Below, piece by piece: positions 6,566 to 17,043 of a stretch of DNA of 64,000 bases. Source of the stretch: an uncultured Lactococcus sp. (GTDB lineage Bacteria; Bacillota; Bacilli; Lactobacillales; Streptococcaceae); NCBI RefSeq assembly GCF_934191625.1, contig NZ_CAKPUG010000004.1:74060-138059 (forward strand), read 5' to 3'. Positions within the stretch are counted from its first letter, which is position 1. The number at the start of each line of letters is the position of its first letter. Position numbers and translations under genes: made by a program. The notes below the pieces were generated by a model that ran no database searches, was not told where the DNA came from, and saw nothing but the letters and a program-made list of their open reading frames with translations.

Positions 6566-9500
6566 ATGACAAGTGAAATGATTGGTTCTGTAACAACCGG
6601 TATTGATTTAAATGAAACAAAAGCAGTTGAAAGTCTCAATCGCTTAAAGTCTGCAGTTAAAGATAATACTCGTGAATGGCAGATTAATGAGGCACAAGCA
6701 AAATCTGCTGGGGATGCTGTTTCAGCAGCAAAACTAAGGTATGAGGGTTTAAGCGAATCAGTTGCAAAGCAAAAAGTCTATATTTCAAATTTATCTGAAA
6801 GCTTAAAAACAATAAATAGAGACACAGAAGCTGGCGAACGAGCTTATCAAAAATATAATAGTCAACTTACATCAGCCGAACGGTCTCTAGCTTCTATGAC
6901 TGGTCAGCTCAATCGTGCTAAGTCGGCTTATGAATATCAACAAACAGGTATTGAAGAATTAAATAAATCTCTTAGTGCCAATGATAAGCTCATGAAGTCT
7001 CAAATTGATCTCTATGAGAAATCACATAATAAAATGGGCGCTGCTAAAGCCGAAGTTTCTGGTCTATCTACTTCATACGCAAGACAAACTGAAATTTATA
7101 GAGCCCAAGTCACTGAGCTAAAAAGATTGGAGACTGCTGAGGGGACAAGTTCAGAAGCACTTGTTAAGCAAAAAACAAGGGTAAATGAAGCTGGCTCAGC
7201 GTTACTAAATTATAGAAATAAACTTTTAGAAGCTAACCTAGCTGTTACTAAAATGCAACCCTTTAATCCAAATAATATCGTTGGAGAAGGGCTAAATACT
7301 GTCTATAAAACGACAGAAAAAGCTACAACAGCGATGGCTGCAGGGTATCAAAAAGTAAAAAGTGCTGCTTATCAGAGTGCATTTGGTATTGCAGCAATTG
7401 GCGCAGCGGCGGTTAAAGGTGCTCAAATGGCGTCAGAACTTCAAAACCAATACAAGACAACATTTAACTTATTGGTAACGGGTGGTGAGAAGGCTAAAGA
7501 GGCACAAGAAAACGTAAATAAAATGCAGGAAGAAGGAGCTGAGCTTTCTGTCAAGTATGGTAAGAGTCAGAAAGAAATTGCGGATGGATATCAAGAACTT
7601 GTAAAACGTGGTTATACAAGTGCACAAGCACTTTCAGCTCTACCTACTATGCTTCAGGCATCTGTTGCTTCTGGAGATGAATTCACAGACGTTGTCCATA
7701 ATTCTACTGCAGCACTTGAAAGTTTCGGTAAACGATCTGATGATGTTGCAGGGATGACAAAAAACACTAAAGAAGTCGTCAATGAAATGGCTTATGCAGC
7801 CGATATGACTGCAACAGATTTCCACAGTATGGGCGTTGCTATGGAATATGTAGGGGCATCTGCTCATCAAAGTAATCTAAGCTTATCAGAAACCGCATCC
7901 GCAATTGGTGTCCTTTCAAATAATGGACTTGAAGCAGATAAAGCTGGTACAGGTCTCAGAAAAGTGATTGTTTCATTGCAATCTCCAACAAAAGCAGCCG
8001 CAGGAGCTTTAGAAGAAATTGGGATAAAAACTAAAGATTTCATTGACCAAAACGGTAATATGAAATCAATGACCGATATCTTTGGGCTTCTCAATCAACA
8101 TGCAGAGAAAATGTCGTCCTTTGAAAAAGGGCAATTATTTCATGCTTTATTTGGTACTACAGGTCAACAAGCAGGAGCAATTCTTGCTGAAAATGTTGAG
8201 CAGTTAGGTGAACTTGATGATAAGGTGAAAAAATCTGCCGAAGGTCAAGGATATGTTGTTAATCTTGCAAATAAGAATATGCAATCCACTCAAAATGAAT
8301 TAAAACAATTTAAAGCAGCCGGAGAGGCTGTTTTAATTATGATTGGTCAAAAATTTCTTCCTGTTATGTCTGATGCGGCAACCTCAATGGCTAAGGCATT
8401 TAACTCCAAAGAAGGAAAACAAGGACTTGAAGAAATTGCAGAATGGGTTGCTAGAATATTTCAAGGAATTGTAGACACCGTAAAATTTATTGGCACTCAT
8501 AAAGATGAAGTTGTTAAATTTGGAGAGATATTTGCAGCAATATGGGCAATAAAGAAAATTGGTGATGTAATTGTATATCTTGAAAAATTAAAAAAATCAT
8601 TACTTGAAATCCAAGCTATTGATGCATTATCTGGCGGATTAGGCACAGGAGGAATTGGGAAAAGTGTTGCTGCTGGAGCAGAAGGAGTAGCTTCAACTGC
8701 TGTTAAAGGAGGAGCTGCTGTAGAAGGTGAAGCAATAGCTGCATCTGGCGGATTGGCTAAAGCAACTTCTTTACTTCCTCGCCTATTAGCATTCATTGGC
8801 TCAATTGGCGGGAGCACTCTATTATCTGGAGGAATAAATGCTGGAACAGAACTGTTCAGTAAAGATTCAACTGCACAAAAAACAGGCGGAGTTGTGGGCT
8901 CTTTAGGCGGAGCCGCAGCAGGAGCCGCAATCGGCTCCCTTATTGCCCCTGGTATAGGAACAGCAATCGGTGCAGCGATTGGGGGAATGGGCGGTAAGAA
9001 CTTAGGTAAGAAGCTTGGTGATTTAATTAACGATGGGTTAAAAGATTCAGCCCTTAAGAGCGAAAAGTTACCCGTAGTTAAGTTTGATCCAAAAGCACCA
9101 ACAAAAGATATGAAAGACTTTTCTAAGGATTATCAATCGTTTTTAGATAGAATTAATAAATCTTCAAATGTAGATATTATTGATGAAAAGTCTCTTGAGA
9201 AAGCCAAAAAAGAAACAGCTAATGCTTATGCCAAAATGTCTAAAGACATTGATAAGTTTTACCAAAAACAAGAAAAAGATTCTAAAAAGCAAGTTGATAT
9301 ACTTGTGAAAAATGGTGTTCTAAGTCAGGCTCAAGCAGATAAGCTTAATAAAGGGCAAAGAGAACAGGATAATAAGCAAAAAGCTGCTCAAAAAAAGAAT
9401 CTTGAAGAGATGAAGAAGAATACTGATAAATATTATGCTTCCGTTGAAAAGGAGCAGAAAAGTTATCAAAATAAATCATCGACAGCCGCAAAAAATCATG

Positions 9501-11491
9501 CAAATCTCATCAAAAACATAAAGTCTGGTAATACTAATGCTCTTTTAGCTATAGAAAAGAAATACGGTAAGAATTCACCTCAATATCAAAAAGAGATGAA
9601 TAAAGAGATTGCTAGTGAGAATAGTAAATTTAATAAGCAACAAGAAAAACTAAAAAAAAGCCACAATAATAAAATGGAAGGGCTTGAAAAAAATTACGCT
9701 TCTGCTCAAACTAAAGCAGAAGAACAAATGAATTCTAAAATCAATACGGCGACTAAAATTGCTCAAAATAAACAGTTAGATTTACTTGAAGACCTAAAAA
9801 ACAAAAAAGAAAAATTAAATAGAAGTCAACTCATCGATACAATCGAAAAAGCTGATGATGAATATAAAGCTGTAAAAGATAAAGCTCAGAAACAAAAAGA
9901 TGCAGCAGTAAAAGCTGCTAATGAAAAATATAAAAAAACCGTAGCAGCGGCAGACAAAGAACGTGCAGAGAATAGTTCAATGTCTAAGGCGCAATATGAT
10001 GCAGTTGTCAAAAATGCTCAAAAACAACGAGATGGAGCTATTTCTGCAGCAAAAAAACAACAAAATGAAGTTACAGATAAGGCACAAAAGACTCATGATA
10101 AAACTATCAAACTTGCCAATGATAAAGCAGATAGCAATGTAAAAGCTGCAGCTCGTGAGCAAGGAGAGACTGTAGAACAGTATACTCAAGGATTTAGTAA
10201 AAGTCGTGATTTAATTAATTCATTTATTGATGGTATAAACGGTGTACTCAACTTCTTACATAAAGGTTGGGGGAATATTGGTCATATTAGTTTGAGAGGT
10301 TTTGCTACAGGTACTCGAGGGTTAGCTCAGAATGAAACTGCGATTGTTGGTGAGGAAGGATTTGAACTTGCTCATCATCCAAGCCGTGGTATTTTTGCTG
10401 TAGGTCAAAATGGTCCAGAGATTCGGAATCTCCAAGCTGGTACCTCAATACTTCCCCATTCAATGTCAAAAGAATTTCTTGCAATGACTGCGAACTTACC
10501 AGGTCATGCTAATGGAGTTCCTGGTTTCTTATCTGATGCTCTTGCGTGGGTTAAGTCAACTTATACGGACATTACGAGTACACTATCAAAAGGTCCTAAA
10601 GGAGTAGTTGAGAGTATCTATAACAACCTTGGGTTAGATAACTTAGAAAATAGTTTTCCTCCGGTAGTTACAAGGATAGCTAAAGGATCAGCACAAACAG
10701 CAGAAGATAATTTTATTAATTATTTAAAATCATTCTTTAAAAAAGCAGAGAAAGAACAGTCTGAAGCTGGCGGGAGTCAAGGGGCTCCAGCTGGTGCAGG
10801 AGTACAGAGATGGGCAGGTTTAGTAAAAAAAGCTCTATCTGCAAATGGACTTTCAACGAGTCAGGCAATGATTGATAAAGTTCTTCGTCAAATCCAGACA
10901 GAATCTGGAGGGAATGAAAAGGCGGTACAAGGTGGTTATGTCGATGTAAATACATTATCTGGGGACTTAGCTAAAGGCTTGATGCAGACTATTTCAGCAA
11001 CTTTTAATGCTTATAAATTTCCTGGTCACGGTGATATTTTTAATGGGTACGATAATTTACTTGCTGCATTAAATTATGCAAAACACCGCTACGGTCCGGA
11101 TCTTTCTTTTCTAGGACAAGGACATGGTTATGAAAATGGAGGAATTATTGCTGCTCATGGTTTATATGAAATTGCTGAAGGGAATAGACCAGAAATGGTT
11201 ATTCCACTTGATCCACAAAAAAAATCAAGAGCAACTCAGTTATTAAATCAAGCTACTCAAGTTATAAATGGTGGGCAAACAATTGAAGGTAACGAAACAT
11301 ATGGAGATTTAAAGTCAATGGTAATGTTACTCTCGCAATTGGTTCATTCCGTAGAAGATTTAAAGAAAAATCCTATACTCGCGTACGCCATGATTGATGG
11401 AAAGATAGCTTCAAAACATTTAGCGGCAAATATGGAACAGGCTATTTCGGATGTTGAGAATAAGAATAGATGGTTATGGGGGGAAAAGTAA
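6566..11491 (+). CDS. Tail tape measure protein with lytic transglycosylase domain
   Basis: 1641 aa. Residues 1-230 are coiled coil; about 240-660 form the phage tail tape-measure core (GAELSVKYGKSQKEIADGY and the GTTGQQAG region); about 690-830 hold Ala/Gly-rich hydrophobic segments that could enter the membrane during DNA ejection; about 850-1210 are long Lys/Gln-rich coiled coil that sets tail length. Near residue 1445 QTESGGN followed by LMQTISATFNAYK and NYAKHRYG form a soluble lytic transglycosylase (SLT) domain with Glu as likely catalytic acid. It would both measure the tail and locally open peptidoglycan. Confidence 0.92.
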   Translation: MTSEMIGSVTTGIDLNETKAVESLNRLKSAVKDNTREWQINEAQAKSAGDAVSAAKLRYEGLSESVAKQKVYISNLSESLKTINRDTEAGERAYQKYNSQLTSAERSLASMTGQLNRAKSAYEYQQTGIEELNKSLSANDKLMKSQIDLYEKSHNKMGAAKAEVSGLSTSYARQTEIYRAQVTELKRLETAEGTSSEALVKQKTRVNEAGSALLNYRNKLLEANLAVTKMQPFNPNNIVGEGLNTVYKTTEKATTAMAAGYQKVKSAAYQSAFGIAAIGAAAVKGAQMASELQNQYKTTFNLLVTGGEKAKEAQENVNKMQEEGAELSVKYGKSQKEIADGYQELVKRGYTSAQALSALPTMLQASVASGDEFTDVVHNSTAALESFGKRSDDVAGMTKNTKEVVNEMAYAADMTATDFHSMGVAMEYVGASAHQSNLSLSETASAIGVLSNNGLEADKAGTGLRKVIVSLQSPTKAAAGALEEIGIKTKDFIDQNGNMKSMTDIFGLLNQHAEKMSSFEKGQLFHALFGTTGQQAGAILAENVEQLGELDDKVKKSAEGQGYVVNLANKNMQSTQNELKQFKAAGEAVLIMIGQKFLPVMSDAATSMAKAFNSKEGKQGLEEIAEWVARIFQGIVDTVKFIGTHKDEVVKFGEIFAAIWAIKKIGDVIVYLEKLKKSLLEIQAIDALSGGLGTGGIGKSVAAGAEGVASTAVKGGAAVEGEAIAASGGLAKATSLLPRLLAFIGSIGGSTLLSGGINAGTELFSKDSTAQKTGGVVGSLGGAAAGAAIGSLIAPGIGTAIGAAIGGMGGKNLGKKLGDLINDGLKDSALKSEKLPVVKFDPKAPTKDMKDFSKDYQSFLDRINKSSNVDIIDEKSLEKAKKETANAYAKMSKDIDKFYQKQEKDSKKQVDILVKNGVLSQAQADKLNKGQREQDNKQKAAQKKNLEEMKKNTDKYYASVEKEQKSYQNKSSTAAKNHANLIKNIKSGNTNALLAIEKKYGKNSPQYQKEMNKEIASENSKFNKQQEKLKKSHNNKMEGLEKNYASAQTKAEEQMNSKINTATKIAQNKQLDLLEDLKNKKEKLNRSQLIDTIEKADDEYKAVKDKAQKQKDAAVKAANEKYKKTVAAADKERAENSSMSKAQYDAVVKNAQKQRDGAISAAKKQQNEVTDKAQKTHDKTIKLANDKADSNVKAAAREQGETVEQYTQGFSKSRDLINSFIDGINGVLNFLHKGWGNIGHISLRGFATGTRGLAQNETAIVGEEGFELAHHPSRGIFAVGQNGPEIRNLQAGTSILPHSMSKEFLAMTANLPGHANGVPGFLSDALAWVKSTYTDITSTLSKGPKGVVESIYNNLGLDNLENSFPPVVTRIAKGSAQTAEDNFINYLKSFFKKAEKEQSEAGGSQGAPAGAGVQRWAGLVKKALSANGLSTSQAMIDKVLRQIQTESGGNEKAVQGGYVDVNTLSGDLAKGLMQTISATFNAYKFPGHGDIFNGYDNLLAALNYAKHRYGPDLSFLGQGHGYENGGIIAAHGLYEIAEGNRPEMVIPLDPQKKSRATQLLNQATQVINGGQTIEGNETYGDLKSMVMLLSQLVHSVEDLKKNPILAYAMIDGKIASKHLAANMEQAISDVENKNRWLWGEK

Positions 11492-11494
11492 CTC

Positions 11495-13039
11495 ATGGTA
11501 TTTTCTATAAATTATAATGATTATGATATTTCTAGTATCGTCAGTGGATTTACGGCAATCAATAGAGGTATTGGAGCAACATGGAATAATGTTCTCGAGG
11601 ATTCTTCTTCACACTATGGACAGAATTTCAATCATAACAATAGCTCTTCTAAGACAATTAGTGTAGAACTTAGAAAAAGTGGAACAATAAAAGATTGGGC
11701 AATTCTACGTGAAAAACTTGCAAAGGTGTTGGATGTTAATAGTCCAGCACCTTTAATATTTGGTGATGAACCCAATAAGGTATGGTATGCATTGCCAGAT
11801 CAAAACCAATCACTTTCAGAAAGTATATCTGACTTTGTTGCAACAGGTACACTTACATTTATTGTCCCTTCAGGGTATGCAGAGTCTATTGATACTAAGG
11901 TGTTGAATAAGGCAAGCTCTGGTGGAGAGAATGGAATAATCAAGCAAAATGCTGATGGAAGTGTAACGGTTGAAGTTAATAATAACGGTACTCTTCCCAT
12001 TTACCCTACAATCAATATTACCCCGACATCTGAAACTGGTTTTCTAGCCTTAGTTGGAGAGAATGGAGTTCTTCAGATAGGGAATCCAGATGAAGCAGAT
12101 ACCACCACAGCGAAAAACCAAAAGTTAGTCTGTGATATTAGATCACAGGCAGATTTTGAAGCAAACTTTGTACCCGATACGAGTTGGACAACTTCATGGC
12201 CAACGAATACGGAGGGGATTCCCTTAAATAGCACCATAGGTTGGGATAAGGATGGTATCAGAGTTAAGAATATGGCCGGCACGGATTTGTGGAACGGTGG
12301 TGTGCTTAGATATGAAGTTCCAAAGGATGATGTAGGAGAATATGTCAAGGATTGGCATGCTCAATTTAATATGATTTTCATCCAAGAAAGTCTTGTGCAA
12401 TGTGGTCGACTCCAGGTTCATTTTGCGGATAGCAATAAGCAGCCACTGGCTTGTTTTGAAGTTTATAAAGGTGGGACTGGTGAGAATGCAACATTGAACT
12501 TCTGGCTTATTGGTGGCGATAGGACGTTGAAACATTTTAAAAACCATAGTTTTTCCGCTACAACTGGGAAAGCAGATAAAAACGGCTCCGCACTCTTTGG
12601 GCCTAGTCGAGGCGGACAAGCTGTTATCAAACAAGGTAATAAAATTTCTTTTTATTGGAAAGCTGCCGCAGAAACTTATCTCATGACACAAGAAACTGCT
12701 ACAAGCACTAGACTTGCTTATGTGTATGTTGTTTTAGCAAAGCGTCGTAATTATCAAATGGTTAAAGATACAAGCTTACGCTCATTTAAGCTCATGAATT
12801 TAAACAATGAATATCCCGTTGATATTTTAAATAAGTATCAGCCTAACGATAAGATCACAGTGGATATGGCAAAATCTAAAATCTTTGTGAATGATATTGG
12901 TGCAACTTCTGATTTTATAACAGGATCTAATTTCTTTGCAATCCCACCAGGAAAAAGTCAAAAGTTAGAGCTTGTATGTTCTCCGTGGACAACAACCCCA
13001 CCTGATATTGAAGTAACTTGGAAAGAGAGGTATTTATAA
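11495..13039 (+). CDS. Distal tail protein (Dit), enlarged with probable carbohydrate-binding insertion
   Basis: 514 aa, about twice a minimal Dit (250-300 aa). The N-terminal 140 residues (SSIVSGFTAINRGIGATW; HNNSSSKTISVELR) and the last about 90 residues fit the Dit galectin-like core that forms the baseplate hub. Between them, about residues 230-420, lies an extra Trp- and Gly-rich beta domain (TDLWNGGVLRYEVPKDD; GRLQVHFADS) of the kind seen in 'evolved' Dits that bind cell-wall polysaccharide. Overlaps the next start (TAATG). Confidence 0.82.
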   Translation: MVFSINYNDYDISSIVSGFTAINRGIGATWNNVLEDSSSHYGQNFNHNNSSSKTISVELRKSGTIKDWAILREKLAKVLDVNSPAPLIFGDEPNKVWYALPDQNQSLSESISDFVATGTLTFIVPSGYAESIDTKVLNKASSGGENGIIKQNADGSVTVEVNNNGTLPIYPTINITPTSETGFLALVGENGVLQIGNPDEADTTTAKNQKLVCDIRSQADFEANFVPDTSWTTSWPTNTEGIPLNSTIGWDKDGIRVKNMAGTDLWNGGVLRYEVPKDDVGEYVKDWHAQFNMIFIQESLVQCGRLQVHFADSNKQPLACFEVYKGGTGENATLNFWLIGGDRTLKHFKNHSFSATTGKADKNGSALFGPSRGGQAVIKQGNKISFYWKAAAETYLMTQETATSTRLAYVYVVLAKRRNYQMVKDTSLRSFKLMNLNNEYPVDILNKYQPNDKITVDMAKSKIFVNDIGATSDFITGSNFFAIPPGKSQKLELVCSPWTTTPPDIEVTWKERYL

Positions 13040-16000
13040 TGCTTATTAGCATTCACGATCAGACATTGCAACGTGTCGGTTTTCTAAGTAATGAAAATCC
13101 ACTGACTCCAGATTTTAAGAACGATAACTTCCATCGTTATTTAGCACAAGGGGCTTCAACGTTTGATTTTACTGTTAATAAACGTAAAAATGGTGTGCTC
13201 CAAGATTACGTGCAACATTTGAATGAACATGCCTATTTTAGTTTTCAATATGAGGGAGAAGACTTTCTTTTTGATTCCGTTATTGTAGAAGAAGATGATG
13301 ATGAAGTTACTTTTAATTGCTTAACTCTTAATCTTGAAATGCGTAATGAGGAAGTCAAGAAATTAGAGAATTCCACTAGTCATAATATTCAATGGTATTT
13401 TGACAAGATGGGATTGATCAATTTTGCTCAAATTAAATTGGGAAAAAATGAAGTAGCAGATTACACACGAGTAATCAATTACGATTCGGAAGATACGAAG
13501 CTTTCTCGATTAATTTCTGTTATCCAAAACTTTGACGGTGAATTTGAGTTTGTGACGAAATTAAAACGTGATGGCACGCTAGATAATATTACTCTTAATA
13601 TTTACAAGAAAAATGACGGAGGTGATATTCAAGGTGTTGGACAAAATAGAAATGATGTCATCTTAACTTTTGGAGAAAATGTCACAGGAGTTACAAGGAA
13701 GGTTGATAAATCACAAATCTTTAATGGACTTTATATAACAGGCAAGGACGGTCTTAATTGGAAAGATAAAGCTTGGTCCGTTAAAAATGCGGAAGGTGTA
13801 GAGGAATTTTATAAGCGAGCTGGTGAGGGTTATGCCAAAGCTCCTCTTTCTGCTCAGATGTTTCCTGCTCAAATTCAGTCAACAAAAGGGGATATATGGA
13901 CCGTTAGAAGTAAAGAAACAGAGTATACCTCGCTTGAAGCAATGTGGGGCTATGCCCTTAGTGAGCTGAGAAAAAAAGCTTATCCTTTGGTTGAATATGA
14001 AGTTCAAGCAACGAGCGGAGTAACAGTATCAAGTATGGGAGATGGTACTCCTCTTCATATCGGAGATACCGTCCGAATTCAAGACATGAATTTCATGGAT
14101 TCAAATGGAGATGTAGGATTATTTTTATCGGCCCGAGTTTCTGAACTTGAAATCAGCTTTACAAATCTAGCCAATAATAAAATCACATTTTCGAATTATG
14201 TGAAGTTGAAAAGCGAAGTTTCTGATGATCTCCTTGACCGTATGCAATCAATTATTAACCAGAATACACCCTATCGTTCAGAGTTGAAGAGTACTAATGG
14301 CATACAATTTAAAAATGGTGAAGGTACAAGCGATTTGTCTGCACACATTTTCAAAGGAACAGAGGCAGTTGAAACAGTCGCGGATACTTATACCTGGTTT
14401 AGAGATGGCACACCAATGGCACAAACTCAAACCATAACAGTAAATGCTGCAAGTGTACCAGAAAAAGCAGTTTATTCTTATGAAGCTAAAATAAATGGTT
14501 CAGTAGTAGGTACATCATCCGTTACAATTACCAATGTAAATGATGGCGTTCCTGGTAATGATGGTAAGACTTATTATCCTCATACGGCTTATGCACATAG
14601 TGCAGATGGGAAAGATGGCTTCACCATTGATTATCCAAATTTAAATCTTGAAAAGCATACTGCCCAATTGATTGGAACGGACAATAAACTTATTTGGGGT
14701 TCATTTGCAGCGAACACAAAAACGATAGCTTATGAAGCTGTGTCTATTTTGGGCGCTTCTAATATAAAAACAGCTATCCATTTCACACAAGTAACCACAG
14801 GACAATCGGGATGGCGGGGGCCTAACGGAAAGAATGGTGGATCCTTTTCAGTAAAAGAAGGAGATAAATATACCATATCCGCTTATATCAAGAATAATGG
14901 TTCTACTCCATTAGAGGTAAATCTTACATTAGGTATGTCTATCAGTGAAGACCAAGCTAGTCCATCAACACCTGCTCATTATGTAACAGTTCCTGCAAAT
15001 AGTGATTATCACTTATATTCAGTAACGTTTACTATACCTGAAGGGAAAAAATGGGCATGGTCTTACTGTTATACCAGACAAGGAACTACTAGTGCTGATT
15101 GGGGTATGGCTGGTTATAAAGTTGAAAAGAGTTCCTCGCAAACTTATTGGATGCCACACGAAAGTGAGGTAAGTCCAGAAGATTGGCCGACATATATTGG
15201 TGCATATAGCGATACCAGCCCTACTGCAAGTACTGACCCAAGTAACTATTCATGGGCTCTATTCAAAGGCAGTGATGGACAAAAAGGAGACAATGGAGAT
15301 CCAGGGAAAGTTGTACAGCAAGATACAGAGCCTTCGGAGCGCTTCAAAGATATGCTTTGGCAATATACAGGAACTGAACCACTTAATGTAGAAGGAATTA
15401 CTGCACAGCCCAATATGACTTATGTTTGGAATGGCACAGCATGGCAAATATGGTTTTTGAATCCTGCAAATCTTCAAGCAGTAAATGCTTGGATTACAAA
15501 TGCCATGATTGCAAATGCGGCTATTGATTTTGTCAAAATTAACTCCGCAACGATTGAGAATCTTTCTGCAGTGAATTCAATTTTGGGTGATGTAAAAGCT
15601 GGGAAAATCACAAATGAATTTGAATATGATTCTTCAGTAGGGAAAACTGAAGGGACACTTGTTATAGATGAAATTGGTTTAAAAATGGATTATGTAGAAA
15701 ATGGTGATGAAACCAAGCCGGGTTCGTTGCAAGTTTCTCCATCAGGAATGACAGTTTCTAGATATAACACTGAAGGCGTTCGTGAAACAGCTTCTTATAC
15801 ACAAAAAGGAATGGTTATGAGTACCGATGTTCTTCCTATGAAGTTAGCATGGGAAGGCATTACAGCCACAGTTAACTATGAACGCTCCTTTGATGTTGTT
15901 TATATCACTGGAAGAGGTAACTGGGGGAAATTTGAAGCTGGTAAAGAGAGGTCCTTTACTGGTTTGCCTGAAAGTGTTTGGCCTCAATACGAAATTGCAA

Positions 16001-16146
16001 GTGGCGCAAGCTCAATGGGTGGGGCGCAAAATATGGCAGCCAAAATAACAACAGATGGACGAATAGGTATCACTAGTAGCGTGTCTAAGGACAATTGTTA
16101 TGCAGGATTCTCTATTACTTATCGAGCTAGACCTAACCTGTCTTAA
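13039..16146 (+). CDS. Tail-associated protein / receptor-binding baseplate protein (Tal)
   Basis: 1035 aa from ATG 13039, with GAGAGG upstream; the frame extends 21 nt further to a TTG but that has no ribosome site. Residues 1-380 form the gp27-like Tal hub (GASTFDFTVNKRKNG; VIVEEDDDEVTFNC). Middle parts carry Ig-like beta repeats and a short collagen-like GxY run (GSDGQKGDNGDPG) acting as linker. The C-terminal 250 residues, rich in Gly/Ser/Asn, are the probable receptor-binding head. Hub, fibre and adhesin are fused in one chain. Confidence 0.82.
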   Translation: MLISIHDQTLQRVGFLSNENPLTPDFKNDNFHRYLAQGASTFDFTVNKRKNGVLQDYVQHLNEHAYFSFQYEGEDFLFDSVIVEEDDDEVTFNCLTLNLEMRNEEVKKLENSTSHNIQWYFDKMGLINFAQIKLGKNEVADYTRVINYDSEDTKLSRLISVIQNFDGEFEFVTKLKRDGTLDNITLNIYKKNDGGDIQGVGQNRNDVILTFGENVTGVTRKVDKSQIFNGLYITGKDGLNWKDKAWSVKNAEGVEEFYKRAGEGYAKAPLSAQMFPAQIQSTKGDIWTVRSKETEYTSLEAMWGYALSELRKKAYPLVEYEVQATSGVTVSSMGDGTPLHIGDTVRIQDMNFMDSNGDVGLFLSARVSELEISFTNLANNKITFSNYVKLKSEVSDDLLDRMQSIINQNTPYRSELKSTNGIQFKNGEGTSDLSAHIFKGTEAVETVADTYTWFRDGTPMAQTQTITVNAASVPEKAVYSYEAKINGSVVGTSSVTITNVNDGVPGNDGKTYYPHTAYAHSADGKDGFTIDYPNLNLEKHTAQLIGTDNKLIWGSFAANTKTIAYEAVSILGASNIKTAIHFTQVTTGQSGWRGPNGKNGGSFSVKEGDKYTISAYIKNNGSTPLEVNLTLGMSISEDQASPSTPAHYVTVPANSDYHLYSVTFTIPEGKKWAWSYCYTRQGTTSADWGMAGYKVEKSSSQTYWMPHESEVSPEDWPTYIGAYSDTSPTASTDPSNYSWALFKGSDGQKGDNGDPGKVVQQDTEPSERFKDMLWQYTGTEPLNVEGITAQPNMTYVWNGTAWQIWFLNPANLQAVNAWITNAMIANAAIDFVKINSATIENLSAVNSILGDVKAGKITNEFEYDSSVGKTEGTLVIDEIGLKMDYVENGDETKPGSLQVSPSGMTVSRYNTEGVRETASYTQKGMVMSTDVLPMKLAWEGITATVNYERSFDVVYITGRGNWGKFEAGKERSFTGLPESVWPQYEIASGASSMGGAQNMAAKITTDGRIGITSSVSKDNCYAGFSITYRARPNLS

Positions 16147-16183
16147 AACAGTTCATGATTTAAAAATAAATAAGGGAGAAAAT

Positions 16184-16450
16184 ATGAAGGTATTAAAAAG
16201 GAACACTTTCAGATATATAGGTAGTACTGATGATGGAAGTGGGACAACAAGTGAAATGGCAGCAGTCATTGATGAAAATGGCTCATTTAAATTGGAAATA
16301 AGCCTTTTAAATTCAGAGCGATTTTTTAGCAATGAAACCCAACATGAAGAAGTCATAGACTTCATGAGACAGGTTTTGGATAAGTCTAAGACTTTATCTA
16401 CAAAACCTGTAGAACCAGACAGTCCAGCTGTACCCATTGTAGAAGAGTAG
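16184..16450 (+). CDS. Small phage protein of unknown function
   Basis: 88 aa from ATG 16184, preceded by AAGGGAG; an upstream in-frame start at 16100 lies inside the Tal gene and lacks a ribosome site. Acidic, with a Pro/Val-rich C-terminus (EPDSPAVPIVEE). Small proteins between receptor-binding protein and holin are usual in lactococcal phages; no function can be read from it. Confidence 0.6.
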   Translation: MKVLKRNTFRYIGSTDDGSGTTSEMAAVIDENGSFKLEISLLNSERFFSNETQHEEVIDFMRQVLDKSKTLSTKPVEPDSPAVPIVEE

Positions 16451-16482
16451 TTAAAGAAATTAAATATGAAAGGAAAAAATAA

Positions 16483-16809
16483 ATGCATGTATTTTTAGGA
16501 TTTACATTAGCAGAGTGGGTAGCAGCAGGAAGTTTGTTTACTTTCGTTTTTGGTGGGTGTGCATCATTGATACGTTATTTTAGAAAGAGTATTTCTGATC
16601 CAATGACACTAGCTATTGATGAATTGCGTGAAGATTTAAAGGAGTCGCGTGAGCAGCGGAAAGAAAATGAAGGTAAATTGTTTGGAATTGCGGATGACCA
16701 CACGAAACAACTTTATAACCATGAAGGTCGATTAAATACACTTGAAACAATTACAAGTTCCAGTGTTATGCGTATTGATCGAGCAGAAAAAGAAATACAA
16801 GGAGAATAA
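16483..16809 (+). CDS. Membrane-anchored coiled-coil protein of lysis module (XhlA-like)
   Basis: 108 aa: one N-terminal membrane helix (LAEWVAAGSLFTFVFGGCAS), then a long charged coiled coil (DELREDLKESREQRKENEG). This topology is typical of haemolysin XhlA-like or accessory holin proteins just upstream of holins. Ends 3 nt before the holin start. Confidence 0.65.
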   Translation: MHVFLGFTLAEWVAAGSLFTFVFGGCASLIRYFRKSISDPMTLAIDELREDLKESREQRKENEGKLFGIADDHTKQLYNHEGRLNTLETITSSSVMRIDRAEKEIQGE

Positions 16810-16812
16810 TCT

Positions 16813-17043
16813 ATGTTTACAAAAACATTTTTAAAAGACACACTGGAACGTGCTGTAAAAACATTTGCACAATCAATGGTGGCAGTAATGACTGCAGGGG
16901 CTACTGGAGTACTCGATGTAGATTGGGTAAATGCTTTCAGTGTATCATTGCTAGCAACGCTTGTTTCAGTGCTTACATCTATTGGAAGTGGAACAGTTGG
17001 TGATCAGTCAGCAAGTGCCATTAATCTGAACAAGGAGGACTAA
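16813..17043 (+). CDS. Holin (r1t-type)
   Basis: 76 aa. Two membrane segments (FAQSMVAVMTAGATGVL and AFSVSLLATLVSVLTSIGS) joined by a short DVDWVNA turn, with charged ends, match r1t-type holins, which make membrane holes to release the endolysin at lysis time. Its stop abuts the endolysin start (TAAATG). Confidence 0.87.
   Translation: MFTKTFLKDTLERAVKTFAQSMVAVMTAGATGVLDVDWVNAFSVSLLATLVSVLTSIGSGTVGDQSASAINLNKED

Noticed and set aside
8497..8817. 106-aa reverse-strand frame inside the tape measure gene
   Set aside because: Antisense shadow of an Ala/Gly-rich coding region; no ribosome site or family features. Many similar antisense frames across the window were dropped for the same reason.
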